DNA of 19,614 nt from contig CAUBMI010000042.1 of NCBI GenBank assembly GCA_958436995.1, forward strand, positions 1 to 19,614, written 5' to 3'. Positions 12,869 to 19,614 of this stretch are shown piece after piece; the stretch's first letter is position 1, and the number at the start of each line of letters is the position of its first letter. The translations under genes were made by a program, and so were the position numbers. Below the pieces are notes generated by a model. That model worked only from the letters and a program-made list of their open reading frames with translations, made no database searches and had not been told where the DNA came from. Origin of the DNA: an uncultured Collinsella sp. GTDB taxonomy: Bacteria; Actinomycetota; Coriobacteriia; Coriobacteriales; Coriobacteriaceae.

Positions 12869-14035
12869 ATGTTCGAGAAGAGTGTCGAGGAGCTCACCGA
12901 GCTCGGCGCCCAGATCACCACGGCCGAGATTGCTCAGCAGCCCGAGCTTTGGCGTGATACGCTCAACATCTATCGCGAGAACAAGGAGGCCATCGAGGCC
13001 TTCCTGGCCGAGGCTCGCGCTATGGGCGAGGGCCGTCTGTCCGTTGTCTTCACCGGTGCCGGTACGTCCGACTACGTTGGCGATACCTGCGCCCCGTACC
13101 TGCGTCACGCTGGCAACACTGATCTCTACGACTTTAAGCCCATCGCCACGACCGATATCGTGAGCGCCCCGCGCGACTTCCTGCGCGCCGAGGATCCCAC
13201 GCTCGTGGTTTCCTTTGCCCGCTCCGGCAACAGCCCCGAGAGCCTTGCTGCCGTCGCCGTTGCCAAGGAGCTCGTCCACAACGTCAAGTTCCTCAACATC
13301 ACCTGCGCTCCCGAGGGCAAGCTCGCTGTCGAGTCCGCTGATGACCCCAATGCGCTGACGCTGCTCATCCCGCGCGCCAACGACAAGGGCTTCGCCATGA
13401 CCGGTTCCTACACCTGCATGACCCTGCTCTCTACCCTCATCTTTGACGAGGCTTCCGACGAGCAGAAGGCCGAGTGGGTCGAGACCATCGCCAAGATGGG
13501 CGAGGAGGTCATCGCTCGCGAGTCCGAGGTTGCCGATTACCTGGCTGGCGACTTCAACCGCGTGACCTACTTGGGTTCCGGCTCCTTCGGTGGCCTTGCC
13601 CAGGAGAGCCAGCTCAAGATCCTCGAGCTCGCTCACGGTCTAGTCGCTACTTCCTACGACACCTCTATGGGTTATCGTCACGGACCCAAGTCCTTCGTCG
13701 ACGACAAGACCCTCGTGTTCGTGTTCGTCAACAACGATGCCTACACCCGTCAGTACGATATCGACATCCTCAACGAGATCGGTGGCGACAAGATCGCTCA
13801 GCACACCGTTGCCGTTCAGCAGGATGGCGCTACCGTCTACGAGGGCGAGTCCTTCACCTTTAAGGGCTATGAGGCACTCCCCGAGGGCTACCTTGCCCTG
13901 CCGTTCGTGATGTTTGCCCAGGCCATCAGCCTGCTCAACTCCGTGCGCGTGGGCAACACGCCCGATACGCCGAGCCCCACCGGCACGGTCAACCGCGTGG
14001 TCAAGGGCGTGACGATTCACCCCTTCACCGCTTAA
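12869..14035 (+). CDS. agaS: AgaS-type SIS-domain sugar-phosphate deaminase/isomerase
   Basis: Cytoplasmic enzyme of 388 residues with two SIS (phosphosugar-binding) domains. Characterised AgaS converts galactosamine-6-phosphate to tagatose-6-phosphate and ammonia. Visible are FTGAGTSDYVGD (61-72) and SFARSGNSPES (115-125) in the first domain, YLGSGSFGGLAQESQLKILEL (234-254) in the second, and SMGYRHGPKSFVDD (266-279), which carries the catalytic-region His. Length and motifs match AgaS rather than GlmS (no glutaminase domain) or NagB. GAGAGG precedes the ATG. It has its own operator-controlled promoter and terminator. Confidence 0.92.
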   Translation: MFEKSVEELTELGAQITTAEIAQQPELWRDTLNIYRENKEAIEAFLAEARAMGEGRLSVVFTGAGTSDYVGDTCAPYLRHAGNTDLYDFKPIATTDIVSAPRDFLRAEDPTLVVSFARSGNSPESLAAVAVAKELVHNVKFLNITCAPEGKLAVESADDPNALTLLIPRANDKGFAMTGSYTCMTLLSTLIFDEASDEQKAEWVETIAKMGEEVIARESEVADYLAGDFNRVTYLGSGSFGGLAQESQLKILELAHGLVATSYDTSMGYRHGPKSFVDDKTLVFVFVNNDAYTRQYDIDILNEIGGDKIAQHTVAVQQDGATVYEGESFTFKGYEALPEGYLALPFVMFAQAISLLNSVRVGNTPDTPSPTGTVNRVVKGVTIHPFTA

Positions 14036-14054
14036 TCGCGTCCCCCCTGTAAGG

Positions 14055-14091
14055 GCGCCCGTCCGCTCATAACGGCGGGCGGGCGCTTTTT
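14055..14091 (+). terminator. Terminator after agaS
   Basis: GCGCCCG (14055-14061) pairs with CGGGCGC (14080-14086), extended inward by about five more pairs, and is followed by TTTTT. It separates agaS from nagA, so nagA needs readthrough or its own promoter; TATAAG at 14110-14115 is a possible -10 without a good -35. Confidence 0.85.
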
Positions 14092-14154
14092 GTTTTCACT
14101 TGGACCGGGTATAAGCATCACCATAGTCAACTGCTTTAGAAGCAAGGAGTGCAT

Positions 14155-15324
14155 ATGAGCACGTACGCAATTAAGGCTGACAAGTTCTTCTTGCCGGCAG
14201 GTCCGCAGCTGGGCGGCTATCTTATGGTCGAGGATGGCGTCTTTGGCGCCTGGCAGGCCGACGAGCCCTCTTGCGAGATCAAGGACTACACGGGATCGTG
14301 GATCGCACCGGGTATGGTCGATACCCACATCCATGGCTTCTACAACCACTCAACTACCGATAACGACCCCGAGGGTATCGATATCAGCTCGACTGAGCTC
14401 GCCCGTCGCGGTACCACCAGCTGGCTACCCACGACGTTCACCGATGGCGTCGAGCAGATCAAGGACGCCTGCGCCGCCATCGCTCAGGCGGACGAGGGTC
14501 GCGGCCCCGACTTCTGCGGTGCTCGCATTCAGGGCATCTACCTGGAGGGCCCCTTCTTTACCATGAAGCACGTGGGCGCACAGAACCCCGCTTACCTGAT
14601 CGACCCCTCCGAGGAGGTCTTTGACGAGTGGCAGGAGGCTGCGGGCGGTCGCATCGTTAAGAGCGCCATGGCGGCCGAGCGCGACGGTGCCGCTGCTTAT
14701 GCGGCTGCTCTGAACGCCAAGGGTGTGGTGACCAGCATCGGTCACTCCGACGCCACCTACGATGAGTGCATCGCCGCAATCAACGCCGGTGCCAGCTGCT
14801 TTACGCATACCTATAACGGCCAGCGCGGGCTGCATCACCGTGAGCCCGGTGTCGTGGGTGCTGCTATGTCCACGTCCGAGACCTACGCCGAGATCATCTG
14901 TGACGGCAAGCACGTAAACCCTGCCGCCATCAAGGCGCTGCTGCAGGCCAAGGGCTGGCAGCACACGGTACTCATCACCGACTGCCTGGGCTGCGGCGGC
15001 ATGCCCGAGGGCAGCTACACCAGCGGCGGCATGGACGTCATCATGAAGGACAACCTGTGCTGGCTCGCCGATGGCAAGAGCATTGCCGGTTCGGTGCTCA
15101 CGCTTGCCCAGGGCGTCAAGAACATCGTCGACTGGGGCATCGCCAGCGCCGATATCGCCATTCGCATGGCAACCGAGGTGCCGGCACGCTCCGCGCACAT
15201 CGAGGATAAGTGCGGCAGCATCATGCCGGGTCGCGACGCCGACTTTGTCGTGTTCGACCATGAGCTCACCCTCGTCGAGACGTATGTTGGCGGCCAGAGC
15301 GTCGGCAACGCCTTTACCGAGTAA
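14155..15324 (+). CDS. nagA: N-acetylhexosamine-6-phosphate deacetylase (NagA/AgaA)
   Basis: Cytoplasmic amidohydrolase of 389 residues that removes acetate from GlcNAc-6-P or GalNAc-6-P. The metal and catalytic motifs are complete: DTHIHG (56-61), the EGPF metal-ligand Glu131, GHSDA with His197, HTYN with His218, DGKH (250-253) and catalytic Asp276 in ITDCLGCGG. The C-terminal SIMPGRDADFVVFD is family-typical. Next to agaS and lacC, the substrate is more likely GalNAc-6-phosphate (AgaA role), but sequence alone cannot separate the two. ATG 14155 has AAGGAG 5 nt upstream; GTG 14149 overlaps that signal. A second, broken copy of its 3' end lies at 18064. Confidence 0.92.
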   Translation: MSTYAIKADKFFLPAGPQLGGYLMVEDGVFGAWQADEPSCEIKDYTGSWIAPGMVDTHIHGFYNHSTTDNDPEGIDISSTELARRGTTSWLPTTFTDGVEQIKDACAAIAQADEGRGPDFCGARIQGIYLEGPFFTMKHVGAQNPAYLIDPSEEVFDEWQEAAGGRIVKSAMAAERDGAAAYAAALNAKGVVTSIGHSDATYDECIAAINAGASCFTHTYNGQRGLHHREPGVVGAAMSTSETYAEIICDGKHVNPAAIKALLQAKGWQHTVLITDCLGCGGMPEGSYTSGGMDVIMKDNLCWLADGKSIAGSVLTLAQGVKNIVDWGIASADIAIRMATEVPARSAHIEDKCGSIMPGRDADFVVFDHELTLVETYVGGQSVGNAFTE

Positions 15325-15330
15325 CGAAAG

Positions 15331-15372
15331 AAAAAGACGGCGGGCCCGAATCTGCTCGGACCCGCCGTACGG
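15331..15372. terminator. Shared hairpin between convergent genes
   Basis: ACGGCGGG (15337-15344) pairs with CCCGCCGT (15361-15368), with CCGA/TCGG inside. The A-rich flank at 15329-15336 reads as a T-run on the minus strand, so it is a good terminator for the flavodoxin-like gene. It lies between the convergent nagA and the minus-strand gene and may also stop nagA less efficiently. Confidence 0.75.
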
Positions 15373-15399
15373 GTTAAACGCTCAAAAGCACCTTTACAG

Positions 15400-15984
15400 T
15401 TACAGCTTGCTAGCGATTTTCTTTGCCGTACGCTTAACGCCGGCCACCAGGCCTCCTGCAGGATGCTCCTTCTCGTATGCTAGGCGCTTCTCGCGCTTGG
15501 CGTACTCTTCGACGATGGTGTCTCCATACTCGTCTTCGATCTTGTCGAAGAAGTCGACGGCACCCTTAATTTCCTCAGCGGTCGGGTGCCCCTTTTGGAC
15601 ACCGCCGGTGAGTTTGAACGGCCCCCACGTATCAAAGCCGGGGCAGCCGTAGACACCCATAAAGATGGCCTGCCTCATGCGGCAGATGCCATCGATATCC
15701 TTGCCGTACCACTTGTTTTTGCCACCGTAGGTCATAAGGCCAAACACCTTGTCCTGCGGCTGCAACACGTTAGTGAGCACGCGTGCCATGTCCTTGTCGA
15801 TCTCGGAATAATAAATGCCCGTGGCGACGCCGATCAGATGGTATTCGTGCAGGTCGGGGTACTCATTTTTACCGAGCGCCTTTACGTCAAGGGTATCGAT
15901 CTCGGGGTGTGCCTCGACGATGGCGTCCACGAGCTTTTTCGTATTGCCGTGGTGGCGCGAGGCGTAGAGGATGATGGTTCGCAT
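15400..15984 (-). CDS. Flavodoxin-family protein
   Basis: Predicted FMN-binding electron carrier or flavodoxin-domain reductase of 194 residues, reading leftward. The N-terminus MRTIILYASRHHGNTKKLVDAI has the phosphate-binding loop of flavodoxins (residues 9-15, Ser-Arg-His-His-Gly-Asn-Thr). TYGGKNKWYGKD and YGCPGFDTWGPF are plausible flavin-contact loops. A basic tail (GVKRTAKKIASKL) ends the protein. The start is set where flavodoxin homology begins; the frame stays open upstream, but the added sequence is not protein-like, and AAAGG precedes the chosen ATG on the minus strand. It interrupts the sugar cluster on the opposite strand, and no functional link is evident. Confidence 0.85.
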   Translation of the reverse strand: MRTIILYASRHHGNTKKLVDAIVEAHPEIDTLDVKALGKNEYPDLHEYHLIGVATGIYYSEIDKDMARVLTNVLQPQDKVFGLMTYGGKNKWYGKDIDGICRMRQAIFMGVYGCPGFDTWGPFKLTGGVQKGHPTAEEIKGAVDFFDKIEDEYGDTIVEEYAKREKRLAYEKEHPAGGLVAGVKRTAKKIASKL

Positions 15985-16140
15985 AAGAAGGCCTTTCAGC
16001 TGTAATGACGTCAATGTTTGTATGGTACCCCGTTGTATGGTTGGGATACCGGACACATCGACGAGCGCGCGGGTTTGTTCTCTGGTTAGGATTGAAACGG
16101 GCGCTTGAGCGAAGAAAACAGTTGTCCGAAAGGATGGGTA
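15985..16140. promoter_or_regulatory. Divergent intergenic region with direct repeat
   Basis: Between the divergent flavodoxin-like and epimerase genes, TTGTATGGT occurs twice (16018-16026 and 16033-16041), starts 15 bp apart. A half-site CTGGTTA of the amino-sugar operator occurs at 16082-16088. No convincing promoter hexamers were identified. Confidence 0.3.
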
Positions 16141-17022
16141 ATGGAATACGCTCTTTCCAACGATTCGATTTCTATCAAGGTTTCCACTGCCGGCGGCTCG
16201 TTTACCTCGATTGAGGCCGACGGTCGCGAGTATTTGTGGCAGGGCGACCCCGCAGTATGGTCCGGTCAGGCGCCGATTTGCTTCCCGATTTGCGGAGGCT
16301 TGCGCGACAACAGCGCCATGACGTTTGCCGGGCATCATGTAAAGCTCGCTCGCCACGGCTTTGCGCGCAAGCAGGAGTGGAAGCTGCTGAGCCAAGGCGA
16401 GAACGAGTTGGCTATGTGCCTGGCTTCGGAGGATAACGCCGCGCTACTGAGCGATTATCCGTATCCGTTTAGGCTCGTCGCCCGCTATACGCTCGAGGAC
16501 GCCGCCGTGCGTGTCTCCTATGAGGTTACCAACGAGGGCACCGAGGATATGCCGTTCTTTATCGGTGGGCATCCCGGCTTTAGGTGCCCGCTCGATGAGG
16601 GCGAGGCCTATACGGACTACGAGTTGCGCTTTGAGAAAGAAGAGGCTGCAGAGCTTTGCACCGCTGTCCCTTCGACTGGCTTGATTGACGTGGACAAGCG
16701 CTCCAAGAACCCCATGGTGGGAAAGACGCTGCCCCTGTCGCACGAGCTCTTCGATTTTGCGGAGACCATCTTTGACGTGCTCGAGAGCCGCCAGGTCACG
16801 CTTTCCAAAAAGGGCGAGGACAAGGGCGTTCGCCTGAGCTTTGAGGGCTTCCCATATCTCATTGTGTGGAGCAAGCCCGAGGGTGATTTTGTGGCAGTTG
16901 AGCCTTGGGGCGGCCTTTCGACCTGCTCCGATGAGGACGACGTGCTTGAGCATAAGCGTGGCTGCCTTGTCGCCAAGCCCAAGGAGACCGTCGTTCGCTC
17001 GTTCACGATTGAGATTCTGTAA
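16141..17022 (+). CDS. Aldose 1-epimerase family protein (LacX-like)
   Basis: Cytoplasmic galactose-mutarotase-fold enzyme of 293 residues that interconverts alpha and beta anomers of sugars. Catalytic-type features are RHGFAR (71-76), GGHPGF with His144, and VEPWGGLST with Glu254, the expected general base. Similar LacX proteins sit beside lacC in lactose/galactose operons of Firmicutes, consistent with the lacC-type kinase 59 nt downstream. ATG 16141 has AAAGGA 6 nt upstream; the TTG at 16105 would add 12 unlikely residues. The true sugar substrate is unknown. Confidence 0.88.
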   Translation: MEYALSNDSISIKVSTAGGSFTSIEADGREYLWQGDPAVWSGQAPICFPICGGLRDNSAMTFAGHHVKLARHGFARKQEWKLLSQGENELAMCLASEDNAALLSDYPYPFRLVARYTLEDAAVRVSYEVTNEGTEDMPFFIGGHPGFRCPLDEGEAYTDYELRFEKEEAAELCTAVPSTGLIDVDKRSKNPMVGKTLPLSHELFDFAETIFDVLESRQVTLSKKGEDKGVRLSFEGFPYLIVWSKPEGDFVAVEPWGGLSTCSDEDDVLEHKRGCLVAKPKETVVRSFTIEIL

Positions 17023-17042
17023 TTCCGTTTTGTCGACTCGTA

Positions 17043-17066
17043 TCGCGAGGCACAAGGAGCCTGCGA
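17043..17066 (+). other. Stem-loop just upstream of the kinase gene
   Basis: TCGC(G)AGGC (17043-17051, one bulged G) pairs with GCCTGCGA (17059-17066) around a 7-nt loop. The Shine-Dalgarno AAGGAG follows a few bases later. It could shape translation or mRNA processing between the epimerase and kinase cistrons; the function is unknown. Confidence 0.3.
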
Positions 17067-17081
17067 GATAAGGAGCTAAAA

Positions 17082-18017
17082 ATGATCCTCACCGTTACGA
17101 TGAACCCGTCCGTCGATACACGCTATCAGCTCGATGAGCTCATTATCGACGACGTTAACCGTGTGACGCCCGAAAAGACCGCCGGCGGCAAGGGTCTCAA
17201 CGTGGCCCGTGTACTGGGTCAGCTGGGCGACGACGTTGTGGCAACCGGTCTACTCGGCGGCCACATGGGCGCCTACATGGCCGAGCTCATGGATGCCAAC
17301 GGCATTAAGAATGATTTTGTACCCATCAAGGGCGAGACTCGCATTTGCCTTAACATCCTCCACGCCGGCAACCAGACCGAGCTACTCGAGAGCGGCCCGA
17401 CGATTGCCCCCGAGGAGCTCGATGCCTTTACCGCCAAGTTCGCCGAGCTTGCAGGTAAGGCCGACGTCGTCACCATTTCGGGTTCGCTGCCCCGCGGTGT
17501 CGAGGCAGACTACTATGCCAAGATCACGGGCATTGCCGAGAACGCCGGCGCCAAGGTGCTGCTTGATACCTCGGGTGCTTCGCTCGAGGCCGCCCTTAAG
17601 TCCGAAATTAAGCCCGAGCTGGTCAAGCCTAACCTGACCGAGATTAACGGCCTTCTGGGCACGAGCTTTACCACCGACGATGTGGACGAGCTCCGCGCCG
17701 CGCTCGCCTCTGATGCCCGCTTCTCCGATATCCCCTGGGTCGTCGTGTCCATGGGCGCTGCCGGCTCCGTGGGCTTCCATAATGGCCGTGCATTCCGCGC
17801 CAAGACCCCCGATATCCCCGCCGTTAACGCTACGGGCTCTGGCGATTCGACCATTGCCGGCTTCGCGCATGCGATTGCTGCTGGCGCGGATGACGAGACG
17901 GTGCTGCGTACCGCCAACACCTGCGGCAAGCTCAACGCCATGGATCCCATGACCGGCCATCTGGTCATGGACCGTTGGGACGAGGTCTACAACGGCGTTG
18001 TCGTGACCGAGCTGTAG
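17082..18017 (+). CDS. lacC: Tagatose-6-phosphate kinase / 1-phosphofructokinase family (LacC-like)
   Basis: Cytoplasmic PfkB-family kinase of 311 residues. Signatures are MILTVTMNPSVDTRYQLDEL at the N-terminus, AGGKGLNVARVLGQLG (34-49), ISGSLPRG (132-139), VKPNLTEING (181-190) and the ATP/catalytic loop NATGSGDS with Asp255 (249-256). The family covers 1-phosphofructokinase (FruK) and tagatose-6-phosphate kinase (LacC). Here the agaS neighbour, which would make tagatose-6-phosphate, and absence of fructose PTS genes favour LacC. AAGGAG precedes the ATG. The required tagatose-1,6-bisphosphate aldolase is absent from the window, so the assignment is contextual. Confidence 0.85.
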   Translation: MILTVTMNPSVDTRYQLDELIIDDVNRVTPEKTAGGKGLNVARVLGQLGDDVVATGLLGGHMGAYMAELMDANGIKNDFVPIKGETRICLNILHAGNQTELLESGPTIAPEELDAFTAKFAELAGKADVVTISGSLPRGVEADYYAKITGIAENAGAKVLLDTSGASLEAALKSEIKPELVKPNLTEINGLLGTSFTTDDVDELRAALASDARFSDIPWVVVSMGAAGSVGFHNGRAFRAKTPDIPAVNATGSGDSTIAGFAHAIAAGADDETVLRTANTCGKLNAMDPMTGHLVMDRWDEVYNGVVVTEL

Positions 18018-18063
18018 GAGCCTGTGCGCCGCCCCCGGCATCGGTTGCTTGCTTGTGGTTAGA

Positions 18064-18189
18064 GTCGACGACAAGTGCGGTAGCATTATGCCGGGGCGCG
18101 ACGCCGATGCTGTCGTGTTCAATCCCGACCTTACCCTGGTCGAGACGTATGTGGGTGGCAACAGCGTCGGTAATGCATTTACCGAGTAG
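18064..18189 (+). pseudogene. 3' remnant of a second nagA
   Basis: This open stretch encodes VDDKCGSIMPGRDADAVVFN and continues to a NAFTE ending and TAG. It aligns without gaps to the last 41 residues (349-389) of the NagA at 14155-15324, with 34 of 41 identical by my count. Upstream of 18064 similarity stops abruptly, and the sequence back to the lacC stop (18017) is unrelated. There is no start codon or Shine-Dalgarno that would make a sensible product. It is best read as a deletion relic of a diverged second deacetylase gene that once lay between lacC and the YhcH gene. Confidence 0.85.
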
Positions 18190-18221
18190 CTGCCAAATAA
18201 ACGATCCGAGAGGGGATTTAG

Positions 18222-18695
18222 ATGATTTACGGTGCATTGGGCGATATCGAGGAATACCGCGGAATGCTCAAGGGCCTCGACGTGCTGATCGACTGGCTCG
18301 AGGAGAACGACCCGGCACAGCTCGAGGTCGGCAGCCATCCGATTTTGGGTGAGAAGGTCTTTGCGAACGTCATGTCTCCCACGACGCGTCCCGAGGCTGA
18401 GGCTCACTATGAGACGCATCAGCGCTATCACGACCTGCAGATCGACGTCGAGGGTCGCGAGGCCTTCAAGGTCGCTACGGGCAGCCTGACGCTGGTCCAG
18501 GAGTTTGACGAGAAGGACGACTACGATCTGGTCGATTCCGACGCTTCGATCGCCGGCGATCTTGCCGACGACAAATTCGCGCTGTTCGTTGCCGGCGAGC
18601 CCCACATGCCCACGCTCGAGTTCCCGGGCGATGGCGCACAGCCGGTCAAGAAGATCTGCTTTAAGTTGCTTGCCGACGCCTACTGGGAGGAGTAG
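18222..18695 (+). CDS. YhcH/YjgK/YiaL family protein (sugar anomerase-like)
   Basis: Cytoplasmic beta-sandwich protein of 157 residues of the YhcH/YjgK/YiaL (DUF386) family, also related to EbgC. E. coli YhcH (NanQ) speeds anomer conversion of sialic acid; other members accompany amino-sugar or uronic-sugar operons. Putative metal ligands are visible: YETHQRYHDLQ (63-73: Glu64, His66, His70) and VAGEPHMP with His128. A good GAGAGGGG Shine-Dalgarno precedes the ATG. It follows the nagA remnant and lies in the same direction as lacC, so it was probably part of the same amino-sugar cluster. The exact substrate is unknown. Confidence 0.9.
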   Translation: MIYGALGDIEEYRGMLKGLDVLIDWLEENDPAQLEVGSHPILGEKVFANVMSPTTRPEAEAHYETHQRYHDLQIDVEGREAFKVATGSLTLVQEFDEKDDYDLVDSDASIAGDLADDKFALFVAGEPHMPTLEFPGDGAQPVKKICFKLLADAYWEE

Positions 18696-18727
18696 CGAGC
18701 TGCTCGGCTGAGCTGTTCGTCTGATGG

Positions 18728-18751
18728 CGTGATTCCCCTAGGGAAATCACG
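18728..18751. repeat. Near-perfect 24-bp palindrome
   Basis: The 24 bp centred on CCCTAGGG read the same on both strands except at one symmetric pair of positions. The right part, CCCTAGGGAAATCACG (18736-18751), recurs exactly at 18776-18791, 40 bp later, inside the loop of the adjacent terminator. It could be a protein-binding dyad or a repeat element. Confidence 0.6.
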
Positions 18752-18756
18752 CTAGG

Positions 18757-18810
18757 ACCCCGCCAAACGGGTTTTCCCTAGGGAAATCACGTTTGGCGGG
18801 GTTTTCTGTT
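18757..18810 (+). terminator. Terminator of the epimerase-kinase-YhcH run
   Basis: ACCCCGCCAAACG (18757-18769) pairs perfectly over 13 bp with CGTTTGGCGGGGT (18790-18802), followed by TTTTCTGTTTTT. The unusual 20-nt loop contains the 14-bp palindrome TTTCCCTAGGGAAA (18773-18786), able to form its own hairpin or to pair with the copy at 18736. Confidence 0.8.
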
Positions 18811-18830
18811 TTTGAATAGGGAAGCCTCAT

Positions 18831-19286
18831 TTATTTGCGAAGAACATCGGCTAGCCGCAGGATTGAAATCATCGACCGATAAGTGAGTTCCACTTTTTCG
18901 CCCGCAAGCAGTCGTTTCGAGCCAATCTCATCTAGCCCCACAAGCCGAGAAAACAGCGGGCCGCTCATCGTGCCATCGTCAATTGATTCCCTTATGGTCT
19001 TCAAAACGTCCGTATCATGAAGCGATGCCGAGCTGTAGGGGGCAACACGAGCGGAACTCTCAATTAACGACGAGACAAAAGGATGGAGATGCTTTGGACA
19101 TAGTCCATCAAACACCACATCCCCATTGTCGTTCGAGCCGACCAGGCGCCAAGTATAATGATCGACCCAGTCATCTCCGTCATATATGGCGTCCATGAGC
19201 AACTTCCCGTCTAGAGAGAGAAACCTATTTGGACATCGGGGCGCAAGACCGCAATCCATATCGGACCTGCAGCAGCTCCAACCCAA
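18831..19286 (-). CDS. Hypothetical protein, possible HTH-like C-terminus
   Basis: I do not recognise the family. The reading frame of up to 151 residues looks translated (RFLSLDGKLLMDAIYDGDDW, GDVVFDGLCPKHLHPFVSSL). The end, GSKRLLAGEKVELTYRSMISILRLADVL, has the spacing of a Cro-type helix-turn-helix, suggesting a DNA-binding or antitoxin-like role, but this is weak. The start is uncertain: TTG 19286 begins just after the preceding stop, ATG 19259 lacks a good Shine-Dalgarno, and ATG 19196 has GGGAAG 6 nt upstream. The DNA is clearly AT-richer than the rest of the window, pointing to an accessory or transferred segment. It probably forms an operon with the partial gene to its right. Confidence 0.55.
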   Translation of the reverse strand: MGWSCCRSDMDCGLAPRCPNRFLSLDGKLLMDAIYDGDDWVDHYTWRLVGSNDNGDVVFDGLCPKHLHPFVSSLIESSARVAPYSSASLHDTDVLKTIRESIDDGTMSGPLFSRLVGLDEIGSKRLLAGEKVELTYRSMISILRLADVLRK

Positions 19287-19294
19287 CGCACCAC

Positions 19295-19614
19295 TTAGGT
19301 TCCCTTTCGTACATGTGTATCAATCTGCCCCGAAATGCCGGTGAATGCAATTCCAGACCCGTTTGTCGGATAGCAATCGACGTATTTTTGTTTTCCGCTC
19401 ACAACCTTGTATAGATAAATCGTTCCAGCAAAAGAGAAGGGATCGTTCGCAATTTTGTCCGGAAGAACTTGCCACCTCAAAATCCCGCTACCAATATGGT
19501 CAAGCTTGACCGTTCCGCCGTCCCCCTCAAAAGTGGCAAGGGGATTTACCCCAGACTGAGAGTCGGCATCGCCCTCCTTAGCAGTTATCAGCAGGCTGCC
19601 CGTATAAGACTGCT
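19295..19614 (-). CDS. Partial hypothetical protein (C-terminal part)
   Basis: The frame is open from the right window edge to a stop at 19295, giving at least 105 residues; the start is outside the window. The visible part is rich in Gly, Ser, Thr and aromatic beta-strand-like segments (SYTGSLLITAKEG, GTVKLDHIGSGILRWQVL, FAGTIYLYKVVSGKQKYVD), with no transmembrane helix and one Cys. No family is recognised. Base composition is AT-rich like its neighbour at 18831, and only 8 nt separate the stop from the earliest possible start of that gene, so cotranscription is likely. A short internal start giving about 61 residues is possible, but the upstream frame looks equally coding. Confidence 0.5.
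   Translation of the reverse strand, partial: QSYTGSLLITAKEGDADSQSGVNPLATFEGDGGTVKLDHIGSGILRWQVLPDKIANDPFSFAGTIYLYKVVSGKQKYVDCYPTNGSGIAFTGISGQIDTHVRKGT

Noticed and set aside
12869..14035. GlmS (glucosamine-6-phosphate synthase)
   Set aside because: There is no N-terminal glutaminase domain with a catalytic Cys, and the length and motifs fit AgaS.
15400..16395. 331-residue version of the flavodoxin-like protein starting at 16395
   Set aside because: The first 137 residues run through the divergent epimerase gene and its promoter region and lack protein character; flavodoxin homology begins at 15984.
18728..18810. CRISPR-like repeats
   Set aside because: There are only two copies, no regular spacer series and no cas genes; the arrangement is a palindrome plus terminator.

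Overview
The window is high-GC DNA with the gene content and style of a gut actinobacterium of the class Coriobacteriia, most like Collinsella. That placement is an inference from codon use, strong GC-rich hairpin terminators and gene families (long-form HPF/RaiA, DegV, a mannose-class PTS, AgaS/NagA/LacC); no 16S or other marker is present. Nearly all genes are on the + strand. Exceptions are one flavodoxin-like gene (15400-15984) and two unidentified AT-richer genes at the right end.

Region 1 (1-3413), stress/housekeeping: a good promoter (93-121) precedes about 320 nt of apparently structured, non-protein-like DNA, then a solute-binding lipoprotein, a leader with several hairpins, the ribosome hibernation factor HPF/RaiA, a terminator and a DegV/FakB-type fatty-acid-binding protein. 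The structured stretch is a candidate large non-coding RNA, possibly of the raiA-motif class. Region 2 (3512-6795), a compact four-gene run: a beta-hydroxyacid dehydrogenase with an unusual Cys/His-rich tail, a small membrane protein, a HEAT-repeat-like protein and an NAD-type isocitrate dehydrogenase. Then comes a single-pass membrane protein with a SurA-N-like exterior (6922-8004) and a strong terminator.

Region 3 (8005-15324), amino-sugar uptake and breakdown: about 630 bp of regulatory DNA with repeated motifs leads into a mannose-class PTS (EIIA, a YajC-like protein, EIIB, EIIC, EIID). A GntR/HutC regulator, an AgaS-type SIS deaminase/isomerase and a NagA/AgaA-type deacetylase follow. 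The same inverted repeat, CTGGT-TACT-ACCAG (one mismatch in one copy), lies at the promoters of the PTS operon and agaS, which suggests local control by the GntR protein. Region 4 (15400-18695): a convergent flavodoxin-like gene, then an aldose-1-epimerase, a LacC-type tagatose-6-phosphate kinase, a broken 3' remnant of a second nagA, and a YhcH-family sugar anomerase-like gene. Together these fit import of N-acetylgalactosamine as its 6-phosphate, then deacetylation, deamination/isomerisation to tagatose-6-phosphate and phosphorylation. The expected tagatose-bisphosphate aldolase is not in the window.

Region 5 (18728-19614): a tandem palindrome/terminator structure, then two minus-strand genes of unknown function with different base composition. 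No tRNA, rRNA, CRISPR array, transposase or integrase was recognised.
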